64,000 nucleotides of DNA from Macrotis lagotis (lineage: Eukaryota > Chordata > Mammalia > Peramelemorphia > Peramelidae): assembly GCF_037893015.1 (NCBI RefSeq), contig NC_133661.1:223041489-223105488 (forward strand), written 5' to 3'. Positions 33,641 to 45,755 of the stretch are shown here, in pieces. The number at the start of each line of letters is the position of its first letter. Position 1 is the stretch's first letter. Both the position numbers and the translations under genes were made by a program. The notes under the pieces are model-generated. The model was given only the letters and a program-made list of their open reading frames with translations, was not told where the DNA came from and ran no database searches.

Positions 33641-33781
33641 TTTTGTTTTTGCAAGGCAAGGGCAAGTGACTTGCCCAAGGTCACACAGCTAGGCAATTAC
33701 CAAGTGTCTGAGGCTGGACCTGAACCCAGGTCCTCCTGACTCCAGAGCTAGTGCTCCATCTACTGTGCCACCCGGCTGCCC
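33641..33781 (-). repeat. CORE-SINE, inverted
   Basis: 'gtttttgcaaggcaaggg', core 'cttgcccaaggtcacacagc' and head complement 'ccacccggctgccccc'. Short flanking repeats 'ccaaatga' match on both sides. Confidence 0.85.
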
Positions 33782-34084
33782 CCAAATGATGTTCTAATTG
33801 GCCAAAAGTGAACTAAGAATGATGAACTAGTGAGATGGGTACAGAGTGAGCAATCCCAGAATTAGTTTAGTATTCTGAGACTGACCTCTGGAACCCAGAG
33901 TGAGTGAGTAGGCTTAGTTACTGTGGCATCCTAGAGAAGATCACAGGTCAGGAAATTTTAGTTTAAGATTGGGCTAGCTTAAGTGACATCAATAAGTGAG
34001 GGAAAAATTTCCAAGATACAATACCCCTTCCGGATTTAAAAAAAAACAAACCAGAAAACATAGTATTAATGGAACTTTCTATTA

Positions 34085-34690
34085 ACATCTACCTAAAACC
34101 AAAAGCCAGCATAGGAGATAATGGGTTAAGTTAGAGACCTTCTCAATAAGATAAAGCAAGGGCATCTGATCACTTTTACTATTTGATATTATGCTAGAAA
34201 TGTTAACTATAGTAATAAGATAAAAAAAAGAAATTAAATGAATAATTATAGGCAAAGAGGAAACAAAATGATCACTTTTCTAAATGATTGATGGTTGAAT
34301 GAACCCTAAAGTAAAAACCTAATTGAAACAATAAAAAATTTTGGCAAAGTAGCACAATATAAAATATAATCATATAAATCCATCAGTATTTCTACATATT
34401 ACCATCAAAATTCGGCAGAGACAAAGAAATTCCATTTATAAAATCTATATAAAATAGATCATATAAAATGCTTGGGATCTTTTTGCCAAAACACATACAA
34501 TAATTTTATCCAACACAATAACAAAACACCTTTTACACAAATACAGCTATATTTATTGAAAAAAATATGAATTGCTAATGGGTAGATCAAGCCAAGTAGC
34601 ATAATTAATTTACAAATTTAATATCGTATTAATCAAGCTACCAAAGGATGATTTGTGTCAGTGTAGGACTAGTTTTTTTGGTAAAGGATT
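34085..34690 (+). repeat. L1 ORF2 fragment, decayed
   Basis: Sense-orientation relic of the L1 reverse-transcriptase region. Phrases such as 'atgctagaaatgttaactat', 'agtaataagataaaaaaaag', 'ggcaaagtagcacaatataa' and 'agaaattccatttataaaat' follow the order around and after the catalytic block of L1 ORF2. Many frameshifts and stops are present and neither end of the element is retained. Confidence 0.65.
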
Positions 34691-35944
34691 TTTAGTACAT
34701 CAGTACTTTTTCCACTGACCTAGATCCCAACCTCTTTATTAACCTAATAGATGGTTTGTGGGGGGAGTTTCTGTAGCTAAAAAAAGGTTAAGAGTTTCTC
34801 TGATGAAAAGTTTTTCTGAATTTGACTAGGTCAGTTGATTAACGGATAACAGGTACAATCCAACACTAGGATTATATAAACCTTACTTGGTGGAACTTGC
34901 CAAAATTTATTTACTGGCATTAAGCAGCATAATCCATGACCTTTACAAGGAAGTAGGCAGGAAAGGGAGAAGGCAGTTATCAGGCTAATTGTATTAAGTT
35001 GGTAGCAATGGTAGTGGTGGTGGTGGTGGTGGAGGCAGGAAAGGTAGAAAATAGTAGAAGCAAATTGCCTCAGGGACTGATGCTTCCAGTTATGAAGGTC
35101 AATTAAAATTAGTATTTTTGCTAAATACTAAATTTTACTAAAAAGTGGCAGGAATTTTAATGAACTTGTAATACAATCACTTAATTTCACCCAGTGGCAA
35201 ACAGTCTTAGGCAATGACCTTGCCCACAATCAGGCAGGGACATGTGTAGACAAGGCCAGTCATGCTGATTATTAAGAACTGGGTCAAACATAAGACCTAT
35301 TGTTCTCCTGTCTTTTTTGTACAAACTTCTTAAGATGAATCCATGTAACCTTGTAAGGGAATAGCAGAAGTAGGTACCTTCAGATACATAAGATACCCCT
35401 GGAGCTCAGATACAACTTCTTCTAAGACTAAAATGGCTAAGATGACAAGGTTTGGGAATGATAAACCTTGGTTTATAGACATAGAATCCTGCCAAGGTCA
35501 TGCCTATTACTGGTGCTGCCAAGAAAGTCTCAGCAAGCAGCAGAGCTCACAATGAGTACCCCTTCACCATTAACATCTACTGTTGGATATCATACACTAA
35601 GAAATAAAATATTGGGTAGTAAGGGAAGAGATTCCAAAGCAAAACTCCAATTGGTTCAGAGTACCAAAGACACTAACAACATTCTGTTAAGTTTCAGCAT
35701 CCAAGTTGGGGCTTGAGAATCCAACCCAAGCTCTTACAAGGATCAGACTGAGAGCAAAGAATCAAAGGCTAAAACTTAGGAAGGAACCTTAGAACATAAA
35801 ATATCATAGCTAGAAGGGGCTTGAGGTATCACTTAGTTCATTTTCCCATTTCACAGATGAGGAAATTAAGCCCAGAAAAGATGAATTGGCCTAAGCCATA
35901 AGACCAGTTGGTGTCAGAATATCTTAATGAGACACAGCAATATT

Positions 35945-35981
35945 AACCACACCCATACCCTGGTGTTGTAAGGCATTTATT
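35945..35981 (-). terminator. ITPK1: Putative ITPK1 distal polyadenylation site
   Basis: On the - strand AATAAA (35976-35981) is followed 16-30 nt downstream by the G/U-rich string GGGTATGGGTGTGGTT (35945-35960). Signal plus downstream element is the normal poly(A) site structure. Whether ITPK1 transcripts reach this point is inferred from gene order only. Confidence 0.4.
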
Positions 35982-36248
35982 TCTTGGTGTGTTTCAAATA
36001 GGATCTTTTTTTCTCCAAAACAATTACAGATATAACAATTACAATACTTACTGTATTCACTAGTGACTGTTAAAACCAAAATCCCATCTATCACAGAGGG
36101 TTAGCAAATTAAAAAACAGGACTTAACCCCCAAAATAAATGAAAATGAATAGATGCCATCATCATCATCATCACCACCACCTGTGCGAAAGCATGCAATA
36201 AACTCAAATTCCTAACAAAAATTTTGGTTTTTACAGTTCACCATGATT

Positions 36249-36336
36249 TTATATATTATATATATATATATATTTCTTAGATATATATATTTATATATAT
36301 GTGTGTGTGTATATATATATATATCCACACACACAT
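36249..36336. repeat. (AT)n/(GT)n low-complexity block
   Basis: Alternating TA tracts with an inner GTGTGTGTGT and a CACACACAC end. The TATATA arms are self-complementary, so the transcript could fold back. Confidence 0.9.
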
Positions 36337-39300
36337 GAATTAAGTACAAAACAAGTTGGACTTTTGGTAATGGATGCCTGTGAACAGGATTTAAGCAAAT
36401 TACATGATCACAAAATACTTTTTGTTTTTGATTTTTAAAACATAATAAAGTTGGGATCACATCTTTGTCAAATCACTGCTAAAGGATCTTCATAGTTTGG
36501 AGGAGTATGAGTCGGGGGGGAGAAAGGGATATAATTCCATATAGTGCCCTGAATTGGAATAAGCCACTGAAAAAAAGGGGATAATTAAAATTTGGGAAAA
36601 TGTGGTTCCCCAGAGGTCTAATGGAACAGTGGACTTTGGAAGGATGGAAAGGGTAAGGATGGTAAGGAGGAGTTAGGAGAAGCAGAATAGGGGAGGAAAG
36701 AAGAAGGGCGTAGTCATTTCTCTATACCTTTACACGGTCTTTCTCCAAGTATATGTGTGAATCTGGTGGATTTGAGGCATTTGGCTATCAAAATTAAGCA
36801 AAACTTGCAAAGATCCATGTTTCTCAATAAGAACAATAAAAGGATTCTAATCAATGTTTGGATTAGAATGAATGTTAGAATGTAAAAGGAAACAATGCAA
36901 TGATGGAAAAATGAAGACATGGAGAAAGTTCTGCCTTCCTCTTAGAGAGACAGTCCTATGTCCCTAAACAACAGAAGCTTTCTATAAAGATCTTTCCAGT
37001 TACTGAATGTCCCCTTCCTGCTCCTAAGAAGCTACATTAAATGTTGTGATTCTGGACATCAATGCCACTGACCAAAGAAGCTCATCAATTATTTGAGTTA
37101 TTTTATCTCAAGATTCCCTTGGTCTTGTGAGCATAGTTTAGTTATCTTCCCTGGATTTCATAAGACTTATGAGACAAAGTCCTGGTCAACTAAGATGGAT
37201 TACACAACATAAGGAGTCTGGTTCCCATGTTAAGTTCTACAATGAGTACTAATAGTCAATTTCCAATCATTTGGGGAATCCTGCATTTGCTGGGAGAGAG
37301 GAACCATTAATTCATAAAAATCAAAATGCCAGCACTACAAGGGCTTTTCAGAGAATATACTCCAACTCCTACAATATATATTGTGGAAACTGAAGCTAAG
37401 AGGTTAACCTAAATAATTCTTAATAAATCCACCTTTAATCCTATGGTTTTATGAATTAAGGATAAGTGACTTGTCTAAGATCACAAGTCTTAAACCCACA
37501 TCTCATGAATGCTAATGAATACTTATTGGAAATTAGTACCTGCTGGTAAATAAACCCATGTGGCTCTGGGAGTGGAGGATAGAAAATATATAAAATGGTA
37601 AATTTCAACAAAAGAAAAATCTATAAAATTTACAATGAGAAATTATTCCCTATTTTAAAAAACTCACTTTCTTATGCCTTAGAAAACAGTTTTGCAGACT
37701 TCAAGGGGAAAGGGATTGCAATTTCATACTAATAATGCTTTACATGGAAAAAGCAATTTCAAGACAGAATTTCAGAGATGGTCAACTGGCCTCTCATAGA
37801 AGGTGTATTGGAACAACATAGTGACTTTTTGCAATTATGCAGAATGTGCCTATTCATTAAAAAAAGTGGGGTTTGAGCCCACTTAAACTACAACAATTTA
37901 CAAATCAGCTGAAAAATATGACAGTTGAGTAAAACAGGGTTGGAGAATTTGTCTATTGTTTACTACAAACATCCATGTCTTTCAACAAGAACAATAAAAT
38001 TATTCTAATCATTAACTAGAATTTGTTTATTGTTTGACAATAAACAAATGAGTTGGCCTCTTTGAAGTGGGTTTTTTTCACACTGAATTTAATGCAGTTT
38101 TTTTTTGCAAAGGAATGGGGGTTAAGTGACTTGCCCAAGGTCACACAGGTAATTACTATACACTGAATTTAAAAGAAGACTGATTTCAATACATGGCCTG
38201 GGCAGTTTTCCCAAGAACAATACGAGTTAGTTTTGATCTGTTCTCTCCTACCAGCAGTCATGGTGGGAAATGTCACAAAACAGAAATCATTTGGGGGAAG
38301 GAATTTCACCTGTAATTCTCTGGGAAATCAATTATAAGAATTTGATAGAGGGCTTCACCTTGGAACCTTGGTAGCTGGGCAAAAAGATCTGACGTTACAA
38401 ATCCCTTCCACCCTGCAAAGCAATTCTTCCTAGGTTAAGTAACCCATGCCCCTGAAAATCAACATCTTGGCATCTACCACTTTTGTGATGTTTTATAATG
38501 TTTCTTATTAAGATCGATTCAACTCCCTGGCTAACAATTTGAGATCAGGCACCTGGCCTGGCTAGTAAAAAACCTCATCCTGTCTATCCCCTCACCTCCA
38601 AGGTTTAAGGGCATGGTACATTTAAGGAAAAGGATGAACACAAACTAAGTTAGGTTTCCCAATGCATGCCCACCACTTGTTTCTAAATGTTAGCAGATAC
38701 TGGTCTTAAGCTACCAATGTCATTTAAAGCCATATCTCTATCTGTGAAACTACTGTTTACAACCCATTAGGAAACCAAGAACATAAATTCTAGAAAAATA
38801 TTTACAACTTGGAGTCATCTGTTGTTTTAGTGAACTCCACAGTATGGTGAAATCATTTACTCCAGTAAATCTACAATGACAAAGATAGTAGAAACCAAGA
38901 AAGATAGACACTATATCTACCTAAATTGGACTCAGGCCTACTTAAACCAGGCTGAGAAACTATGCTGTCCTTTTCTGATTCCCATAAATTCATTCTTTCT
39001 CCTGGTGGAAAAAACCCAAATGAAAGGGCACACGTCCTTATTTTCATTCATTATTATCAAAATCCCAGGAGTATAAGATTGAGGCAAAGAATCACAAGCT
39101 AAAATTAGAAGGAATACAGTCATATCTATTTTATTATTTGAAGGTTTTTAGTGCCCTCTTCTTAGCAACATTAATGTATCTAACAAAACCCATTTCCTTT
39201 CCATGTGACCAAGATATAGTCAAGTTTGCCAGGGGAAAAAAGACACAGAAGAATCATTCAACTTCTCTGGAAAATGAACTTTTCCTCCTTTTCTCAGTTT

Positions 39301-41900
39301 CATAATGTCTCGGAACATTAATGTGAGTTAGATTCCCCCAATATAAAACAATCCATCTTGCCCTACTTACAATCAGCAGCAATTATTAGGTAGCCACACT
39401 ACCCATGGACTATAAAATGCCATATCATTGGAAAACAGTTACATGATATCTGTGCCCTGAAAATTTGTGAAGCACATTTGGAGAATTAAAAAATAAACAA
39501 TATAGGATTAAAATTGGGGTGACACTAGCAGGTGTCCAGGTGTTACATTAATAAAAATCCACCTGTTTTCTTTTGAATCTAGGATTGGGATTTTATTTTA
39601 AAAAGGTAAAGCTATTAAAAACAAAATAAAACCAAAAAAAAAACATTTTTAAAAAGACTTTAGAGAATTACATAACATATTTTTAGCAACTGTTTGTAAA
39701 CAAGTATAAAATACAATTACATTTCAGTAGTTTATTTTGGAGAAAACAAGGCAGTGCAAAATCGGCTAACCAAACTTTCTAAGGCAAGCCAGATTAATCC
39801 ACTCTGATTCAAAGGTAGAGCTAAGAAACAGCATACAGACATTAAAACCGGATCTAATGCTCAGAAGTCATGTAAACATGGTTAGCTGGAAAGCTCTCAA
39901 GTTCCTAGAAAGCCTGACAGTTTCAATTAGGTCCATCCTCTCAACCTTTCCTCCCCTCCCTCATCCCCAATCCCCATCCCTTTTCCCATGGCTTCCCAAA
40001 TGAAATCATCATTCCCATGTGGATTCTTTCCAAGAGGGGGCAAAAAAAGAAATAACAACCACAGTATTAGCTAGCATTTATCTAGCACTTAAAGGTTTAA
40101 AAGCATTTTACATATTATCTCAGTTTCTACTCCCACCCTTATATCAGTACCATATAGAGCTTACAATGGTAAGAATCTTGTCCAGGATGTTCTCATTGTA
40201 CATGAATCAGAAGAAGGTCCAAATATTTTTTCTTCCTAAACAGTACTTCTATCAAACTATTTGATTCAAAAATATAGATTTGACAAAGAAAATCATCAAA
40301 AAAGCAATATGGGAAGAACATTCATATATCACCACAGATCATTACAAATCTTTGAGAATGTTTTGGAAAAATGAGATTCCCCCTCCCCCCAACTTGAGCT
40401 TGGGGGCAAGAAAAGTATGGCCAAACAATGTATAGAACAATGTACCCCACCTGCCAGTCCACAACACATCTGTAATGGTCCACAACACTTTTACCTATAA
40501 ACCTAAAACCTATAAACTTAGAAAATGAATTCTTCTTCTTCCTTGTGTCCCTCACCTTCCACCACCACACTAACCCTCTGCTCTGTCTCCTTGGTCTGGA
40601 CAAAGTTTCAAGGTTACAGAGGTCAGGGAGGGAGAAGGGAGCAGATTACAGGAAACAGCTTAAATATTTTGCTTATCTGCAGTATAATTTAGACTGGGAA
40701 ATGGTGAGTTATACCATAATGTTAGCTTGGCTGCTTTCAAAATGAGAGTAGTCTTTTGGATTGCTCCAAGACCTTGTATTGAGAGGAAAGTGGAACAAAA
40801 ATAAACTCCTGACTATCAACTTAGTGTTTATGATTTGGAAGAACAGCTGTAGGAAAGCTGTAGGCCACAAGATATAGTTTAAGGACTCTGATAAAAATCT
40901 TTCAATGGAGAAGTATTAACCAGACTGTGCTCTGGTTTACAAATACAATCAAGATTGTTTTGAAGGTCTGTGGGGGAAAAAAAGTCTAAAAGAAAATAGT
41001 TATGCCCCTCAATTATGTTATGCTCAAGAGTTCCCCATCTCCCTTCACTTATTTAAGATCTACGAATGCTTCACAAAATCATAACATTTTATGGCTACAT
41101 TGAATTTTAAAAGAGATTATCCTAGTCCAAAGAGAAGGAAGTTAAAGCCCAAAAAAGGTCACACAAAAAATTAGTGGAAGAACTGGGACTTGAACCTGGA
41201 TCCTCTTCCCTCTGCAGCAAGCTATCAAACTGATCTGGCTGGGTGTGCAGAAGATATCTCTGAGGGAAGCCAGAGACTTTCAATTGGCACTAGAGTCAAC
41301 CATCCTAGAAGCTATTCCAAAACAGCTGGGAAGATTCCTTAATGCTTTGCCATTTCTTTCCTGAAAGGGTCTACTCAGAGGGGTACCTCCTACCAAAAAA
41401 ACCACATACCTTATAACCTGTAAAGGTTATAACTAACTAGGTTATAACTGTACTAACTATGAGTTAGCACAGGACACAGTGGACAAATGCATCCCACTCT
41501 CTTCGTCCTACCCAGAATTTGTGACTTTTGGGCACATTGTATAAGTTGTTTTCCTACTGGAATTCTGAGTAGGGAAAAAGGGGAACTGGGTCCAAAGGAG
41601 GAGGAACCACAACTAAGAGTGGTGGGGGGGTCAAAAGAGAAAATGAAGTTATCTATAATAACTTAAAACTTCTCTTTAAATTATGACATCCACACACAAT
41701 TTCAAACTTGGCCTCTCTGATTCCAGGAAGTCTGGACTTAAGACCTAGGATTATATGGACTGGAAGGACCGTAGAGATTGAGTCCATCTTCTCAATTTAT
41801 AGATGAGGAATCTAAAACTAGACAGGTTAAAGATCACACAGTTGGCCTATGATGGTCAATTACAATGGTCTATTATAAAAGGGGGAATAACCACAACTCA

Positions 41901-41915
41901 CTCACTCACACTCAC

Positions 41916-42010
<95 letters not shown>
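41901..42010. repeat. Compound (CTCA)/(CT)n/(CA)n microsatellite
   Basis: CTCACT units pass into about 21 CT units (41919-41961) and then about 24 CA units (41962-42010). In the ITPK1 mRNA orientation this reads (TG)n(AG)n, about 310 nt after the stop codon. Confidence 0.95.
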
Positions 42011-42012
<2 letters not shown>

Positions 42013-42323
42013 GACAAAATAAATCACCAAAAACAAAAACCAACCATCCCACATATTAAGGGCTAGTGTTGAAAACACAAGTGTGTGTAAACTTGTTAAA
42101 AGATTTGCAAATGGAAGTGGGTGAAAACATCCCATTCTCCCCCTGCTCTGATTATTGTGGATTCCCCCCCTCCTTTTATTTAGATCACTGAATCAGGAAA
42201 TCAGGTTAAAAAAATAATCAATGGAAATCTGTAGTAGTAGGTGGAACTCTTCTACACTGCTTGCCTCATTATCGTGATTCTAGGTAGGTCCTTGGCTTGT
42301 GCCCTGGTCCATGGTGCCACCAG

Positions 42324-42649
42324 CTATTGGGAGGAAGCTTTGGTGGCTAGTGTGGCCACACAGTGCTGTTGGAAACTGGGGGACACAGCAGTGTTGCACC
42401 CTAGTCTCTGGTGCTGTAGCTTCACTGAGCTGTTGGTCTCACTCTCCACGATCCAGGAGGAGTCCTTGCCCATCATGCTGCTGCAGCACCCCGTACTGGT
42501 GCCACGTGTCCGCTCGCCTGCTAGGCCACTGGACGGGTCGGCCAGGATTTTGTTGTGGTTGAGAGGGGTCACCTCCAGGTTCTGGCCTTGCAGGACTGTG
42601 GCTATGTGGTTCAAGAGGTCAGTGAAGAACTCAGTCACGCCCTCATAGC
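42324..42649 (-). CDS. ITPK1: ITPK1 last coding exon
   Basis: C-terminal exon of inositol-tetrakisphosphate 1-kinase, the enzyme that phosphorylates Ins(3,4,5,6)P4 and Ins(1,3,4)P3 with ATP in the cytosol, feeding higher inositol phosphate synthesis. After a CTCAG acceptor it encodes (G)YEGVTEFFTDLLNHIATVL, then a variable linker, then LGCN, AVSPSFQQHCVATLATKASS and Q. The YEGV block closes the ATP-grasp fold and the tail is nearly identical to human. The linker after VLQGQ is several residues shorter than in human and differs in sequence. A + strand open frame over the same bases is a shadow. Confidence 0.96.
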
Positions 42650-45398
42650 CTGAGTGAAGAAAAAAAGAAAAAAAGAGATGATTTCTTTTTCTCTACAACC
42701 ACAAACTCAGAACATGGAGAGATGGAGGAAGAATTGGAATATCAAATGTTATGTCTAATATGGAAATGAATATGTCTGGCATGACTGTACATGTATAACC
42801 TAAATCAGAGTATTTGTTATCAGTTAAGAAAGGAAAAAGAGAGGTAAAAAAAAATGTGAAACTCAAAAATCTTTCAAAAAATGAGTATCAAAAACTATCT
42901 TTATACATAATTTAAAAAAACCCCAATATCACATGTTAGAATTGGAAGAGACCTACCTCTGAGATGATCTAGTCCAATACATTCATTTTGCAGACCCAGA
43001 GAAATAAAGTGATGTGCTCAAAGTCACACAGCTAGCGAAGGGGCTAAGGTGGGACCAGAAACCAGAGATCTTTGACCTACATCAATGCTTCCTCTACCCC
43101 CTACAAGCAATATTTAATGCTGTAGATAAGGGCTTCTGTGGCTAAGAACTATATTCTTGACTAGCTCATGAAAGGTAAGTGACTTATTTAAAGACATTAT
43201 GGAGCATTCCTAATAATTATCACAGCTCAGAAACTTACTCTTATATTTTAATTAAAAAATCTTGAGGAAGATAAAGTAGAAATTAAGATTTCAGTTTTAC
43301 AGATGAGCTTAGAGAATAAAGTAATTTGCTTTGGAATCTTCTGCTCTGAAATGGCTCAAATCCCATCTTTTGAAGGGGGATGGTATGCATCCCTCTGCAC
43401 TCCCCACCCCCTACCAATGCTAACATCTTTGTTTTGTAGATGACATTCATATATTCTGTACCTATCTTGTATGTGCCTTGATGCATGGTGCCTTCCATAT
43501 TAGAAAGTGAGGTCCCTGAGGGGCTGAGTTTCTTACCACCCACACTCTCACACAATGCTCCCTAAAGATGAGTTCCTTATTTTTATTTTGTGCCTAAGAT
43601 TCCCTAGGAAGTGAAGTCACCCAAAACCCTAATTCTGATGTCCTAAGAAGGACTCTTCCTTCACTTCAACCATACCAACAAATTAATTGCTCTTCCCCTG
43701 GATCTATATAAGCACGCTGCTAAGCTAAACTACTCATCACATCTCAGGACAAAGATTTTCCAACATGGATCTGGCAAACAGATTTCCAAAAACAATCAAA
43801 TAGGTCTAGAATATACATAGGAAGCAATTTTTACATGTTTTCTTTTTTGGAGTTAAAATTATGCAATCTTCCAAAAAAGAGCTTTAAGATTGAACTGGAT
43901 AAGAGATGATGCTTGGATCTATCTGAACTACTCTGGATGATTTTGGTGGAAGGAATGAAAGGCAATTATACACCCAGGTTTATATCCCCTAAATGTTAGT
44001 TGTCTTTAAGAACTGCTGTGAAGAATTTATAGACATGTACCTTTCTAAGTCTTACTTTGATGCCTTATCACTCTGTTGTGGTATCTCTAGATTCTCTATG
44101 ATTATTTCAGATAAGCATGATATTTGGTAGATAGCACACTAAGCAGAAAAAGTTTAAAATATGGGCCCAGGGGAGGATTGAGTTCCTGTTCAAGAACTAG
44201 CCTAAATTTGGAAACACTCATCATCAGTTGTAAAGTGACCAATTTTTTAACCATAGCAATTCTAAGAGACAATTTAATAAATCACCGAGGGGCTGTAATC
44301 TTTACTAATAGAGGAAGTACCCACACTTTATTAATTTTTCTAGGGTTAGAGGGCCAGTGACACAACCCTTTAAAACAGAACTATCTTTTACAAAATGTAC
44401 CAGCAATCCCATCTGAAGAACTCTGATCTATGCTCCAACAACTTCTCTGAGTTAAACTCACAATTATCAAGAGTTAGCTGGAGTCTCTCAGTAGGAAATT
44501 AACATTACTAAATGTATACAATTAATTACAATTCATTTACTTAATGATGAACTGATCTTATGTAAGGGATTAATCAAACAGGAAAGTTTAAAATATCTGT
44601 AATTATAATTATGACATGATAAGCTGAGGGGGAGGACCATGCCATTGTATTTCAGAAGAAATGCTAAATTTAGAATATAAAAAAATCCATTTATCTTTTC
44701 CAGAGATGACTTTACTATCACAGAAGAGAAATATATACTTACAAATAAGAGCTAACATTTACATAGCACTTTAAAATTTACAAAATTTATAAATACTATC
44801 TCTTATTTTCAAAACACTGGAAGACAGGTTTTCCCCCCCTTTTACAGATGAAAGAAACTGAGTCAGAAGGGTTAAGTGACTTGCTGAGGGTCACATAACT
44901 AAAAAGTGTCTAAGGTCTGAAGTCAACTCAGGTCTTACTTTTTCCAAGCTCAGCACTCTGTCCCACTGTACAACCTAAGTATTTAGTCTCCTGTTCTTAC
45001 TGCTGACTATGAGATATTTTGGATGGAAGTTTTATTTTGTGCCTCAATAATGCTCTTATCAAATATAACTTGTACAATATACAAGATTATGTATATTTTT
45101 AAAAATTATAAATGATTTATTTTTTTCCTTTTGTCAGTCATTGTAATTTCACACACAAAACATTTGGAGAGGATAAGGATTCCATACTCCTGTGGGGAGA
45201 GAAAGATTATCTTGGAGGGAGAAAGATCCAAGTTCAAATCTAAACATAGTGGCTGTGTGACCCTAGCCAAGTCACTGAATCTCTTCAAGTACCCCCACCA
45301 AGGGAACTCTCTAAGACCTTTAATAGCAGAACAGGTATAAATCTGCATATATAGAGAGGGGATTTTTTTTTTTTGGTTGCATCTTCTATGTGTGTCTC

Positions 45399-45404
<6 letters not shown>

Positions 45405-45433
<29 letters not shown>
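45405..45433. repeat. (GT)n microsatellite
   Basis: About 14 GT units inside the ITPK1 intron; reads as CA on the gene strand. Confidence 0.9.
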
Positions 45434-45435
<2 letters not shown>

Positions 45436-45614
45436 ACAAATATATTTACATAAATGTAGAAATAAAATCTTGCCCACAAAATGTGCATGAATGCTCAAAG
45501 AATAACATACTATTGAATAATGCTCTTAAAATGTGAGTGTGCAAATGCTTCAAAAATCTGCAATTTCATCCAAGTAGGCCTCTACACTTTAACAGACTGT
45601 CTCCATAAACTTCT

Positions 45615-45755
45615 TTTTTTTGGGGGGGGGGGGCAAGGCCGATTAAGTGACTTGCCCAAGGTCACATAATTATTAAGTGTCTGAGGCTGGATTTGAACTC
45701 AGGTCCTCCTGGCTCCAGGGCTGGAATTCTATCCACTGTGCCACCTTGCTGCCCT
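45615..45755 (-). repeat. CORE-SINE, inverted
   Basis: T-run and G-run at the left, then 'ggcaaggccgattaagtgac', core 'cttgcccaaggtcacataat' and head complement 'ccaccttgctgccc'. Flanking repeats TCCATAAACTTCT and TCCATAAGCTTCT differ at one base. Confidence 0.88.

Larger units (their letters stand above)
33196..35955. other. Intergenic gap between convergent CHGA and ITPK1
   Basis: About 2.8 kb if the ITPK1 end proposed at about 35.96 kb is right. It contains one SINE (33641-33781), a decayed L1 ORF2 fragment (34085-34690), a GGT repeat (35011-35035) and otherwise unannotated sequence. The open frame at 35468-35716 has no recognisable homology and no supporting context. Confidence 0.6.
35956..42323 (-). 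other. ITPK1: Putative long ITPK1 3' untranslated region
   Basis: This AT-rich stretch lies directly downstream of the ITPK1 stop codon on the - strand. It lacks full-length SINEs (only a fragment at 38096-38160 and eroded MIR pieces at about 40065-40230, 41090-41230 and 41760-41860), although SINEs are dense elsewhere. It contains an AT/GT-rich block at 36249-36336 and a compound microsatellite at 41919-42010. A proximal AATAAA on the - strand at about 42176 could give a much shorter transcript. No other gene is seen. Confidence 0.4.

Noticed and set aside
34085-34690. Possible active retrotransposon
   Set aside because: Only a short, heavily mutated part of L1 ORF2; both ends are missing.
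35468-35716. Possible processed pseudogene fragment in the CHGA-ITPK1 gap
   Set aside because: The translation has no family I recognise and there is no poly(A) tail or target duplication.
42241-42648. 135-codon + strand frame over the last ITPK1 exon
   Set aside because: Shadow of the ITPK1 coding exon, whose - strand product is clearly the known C-terminus.
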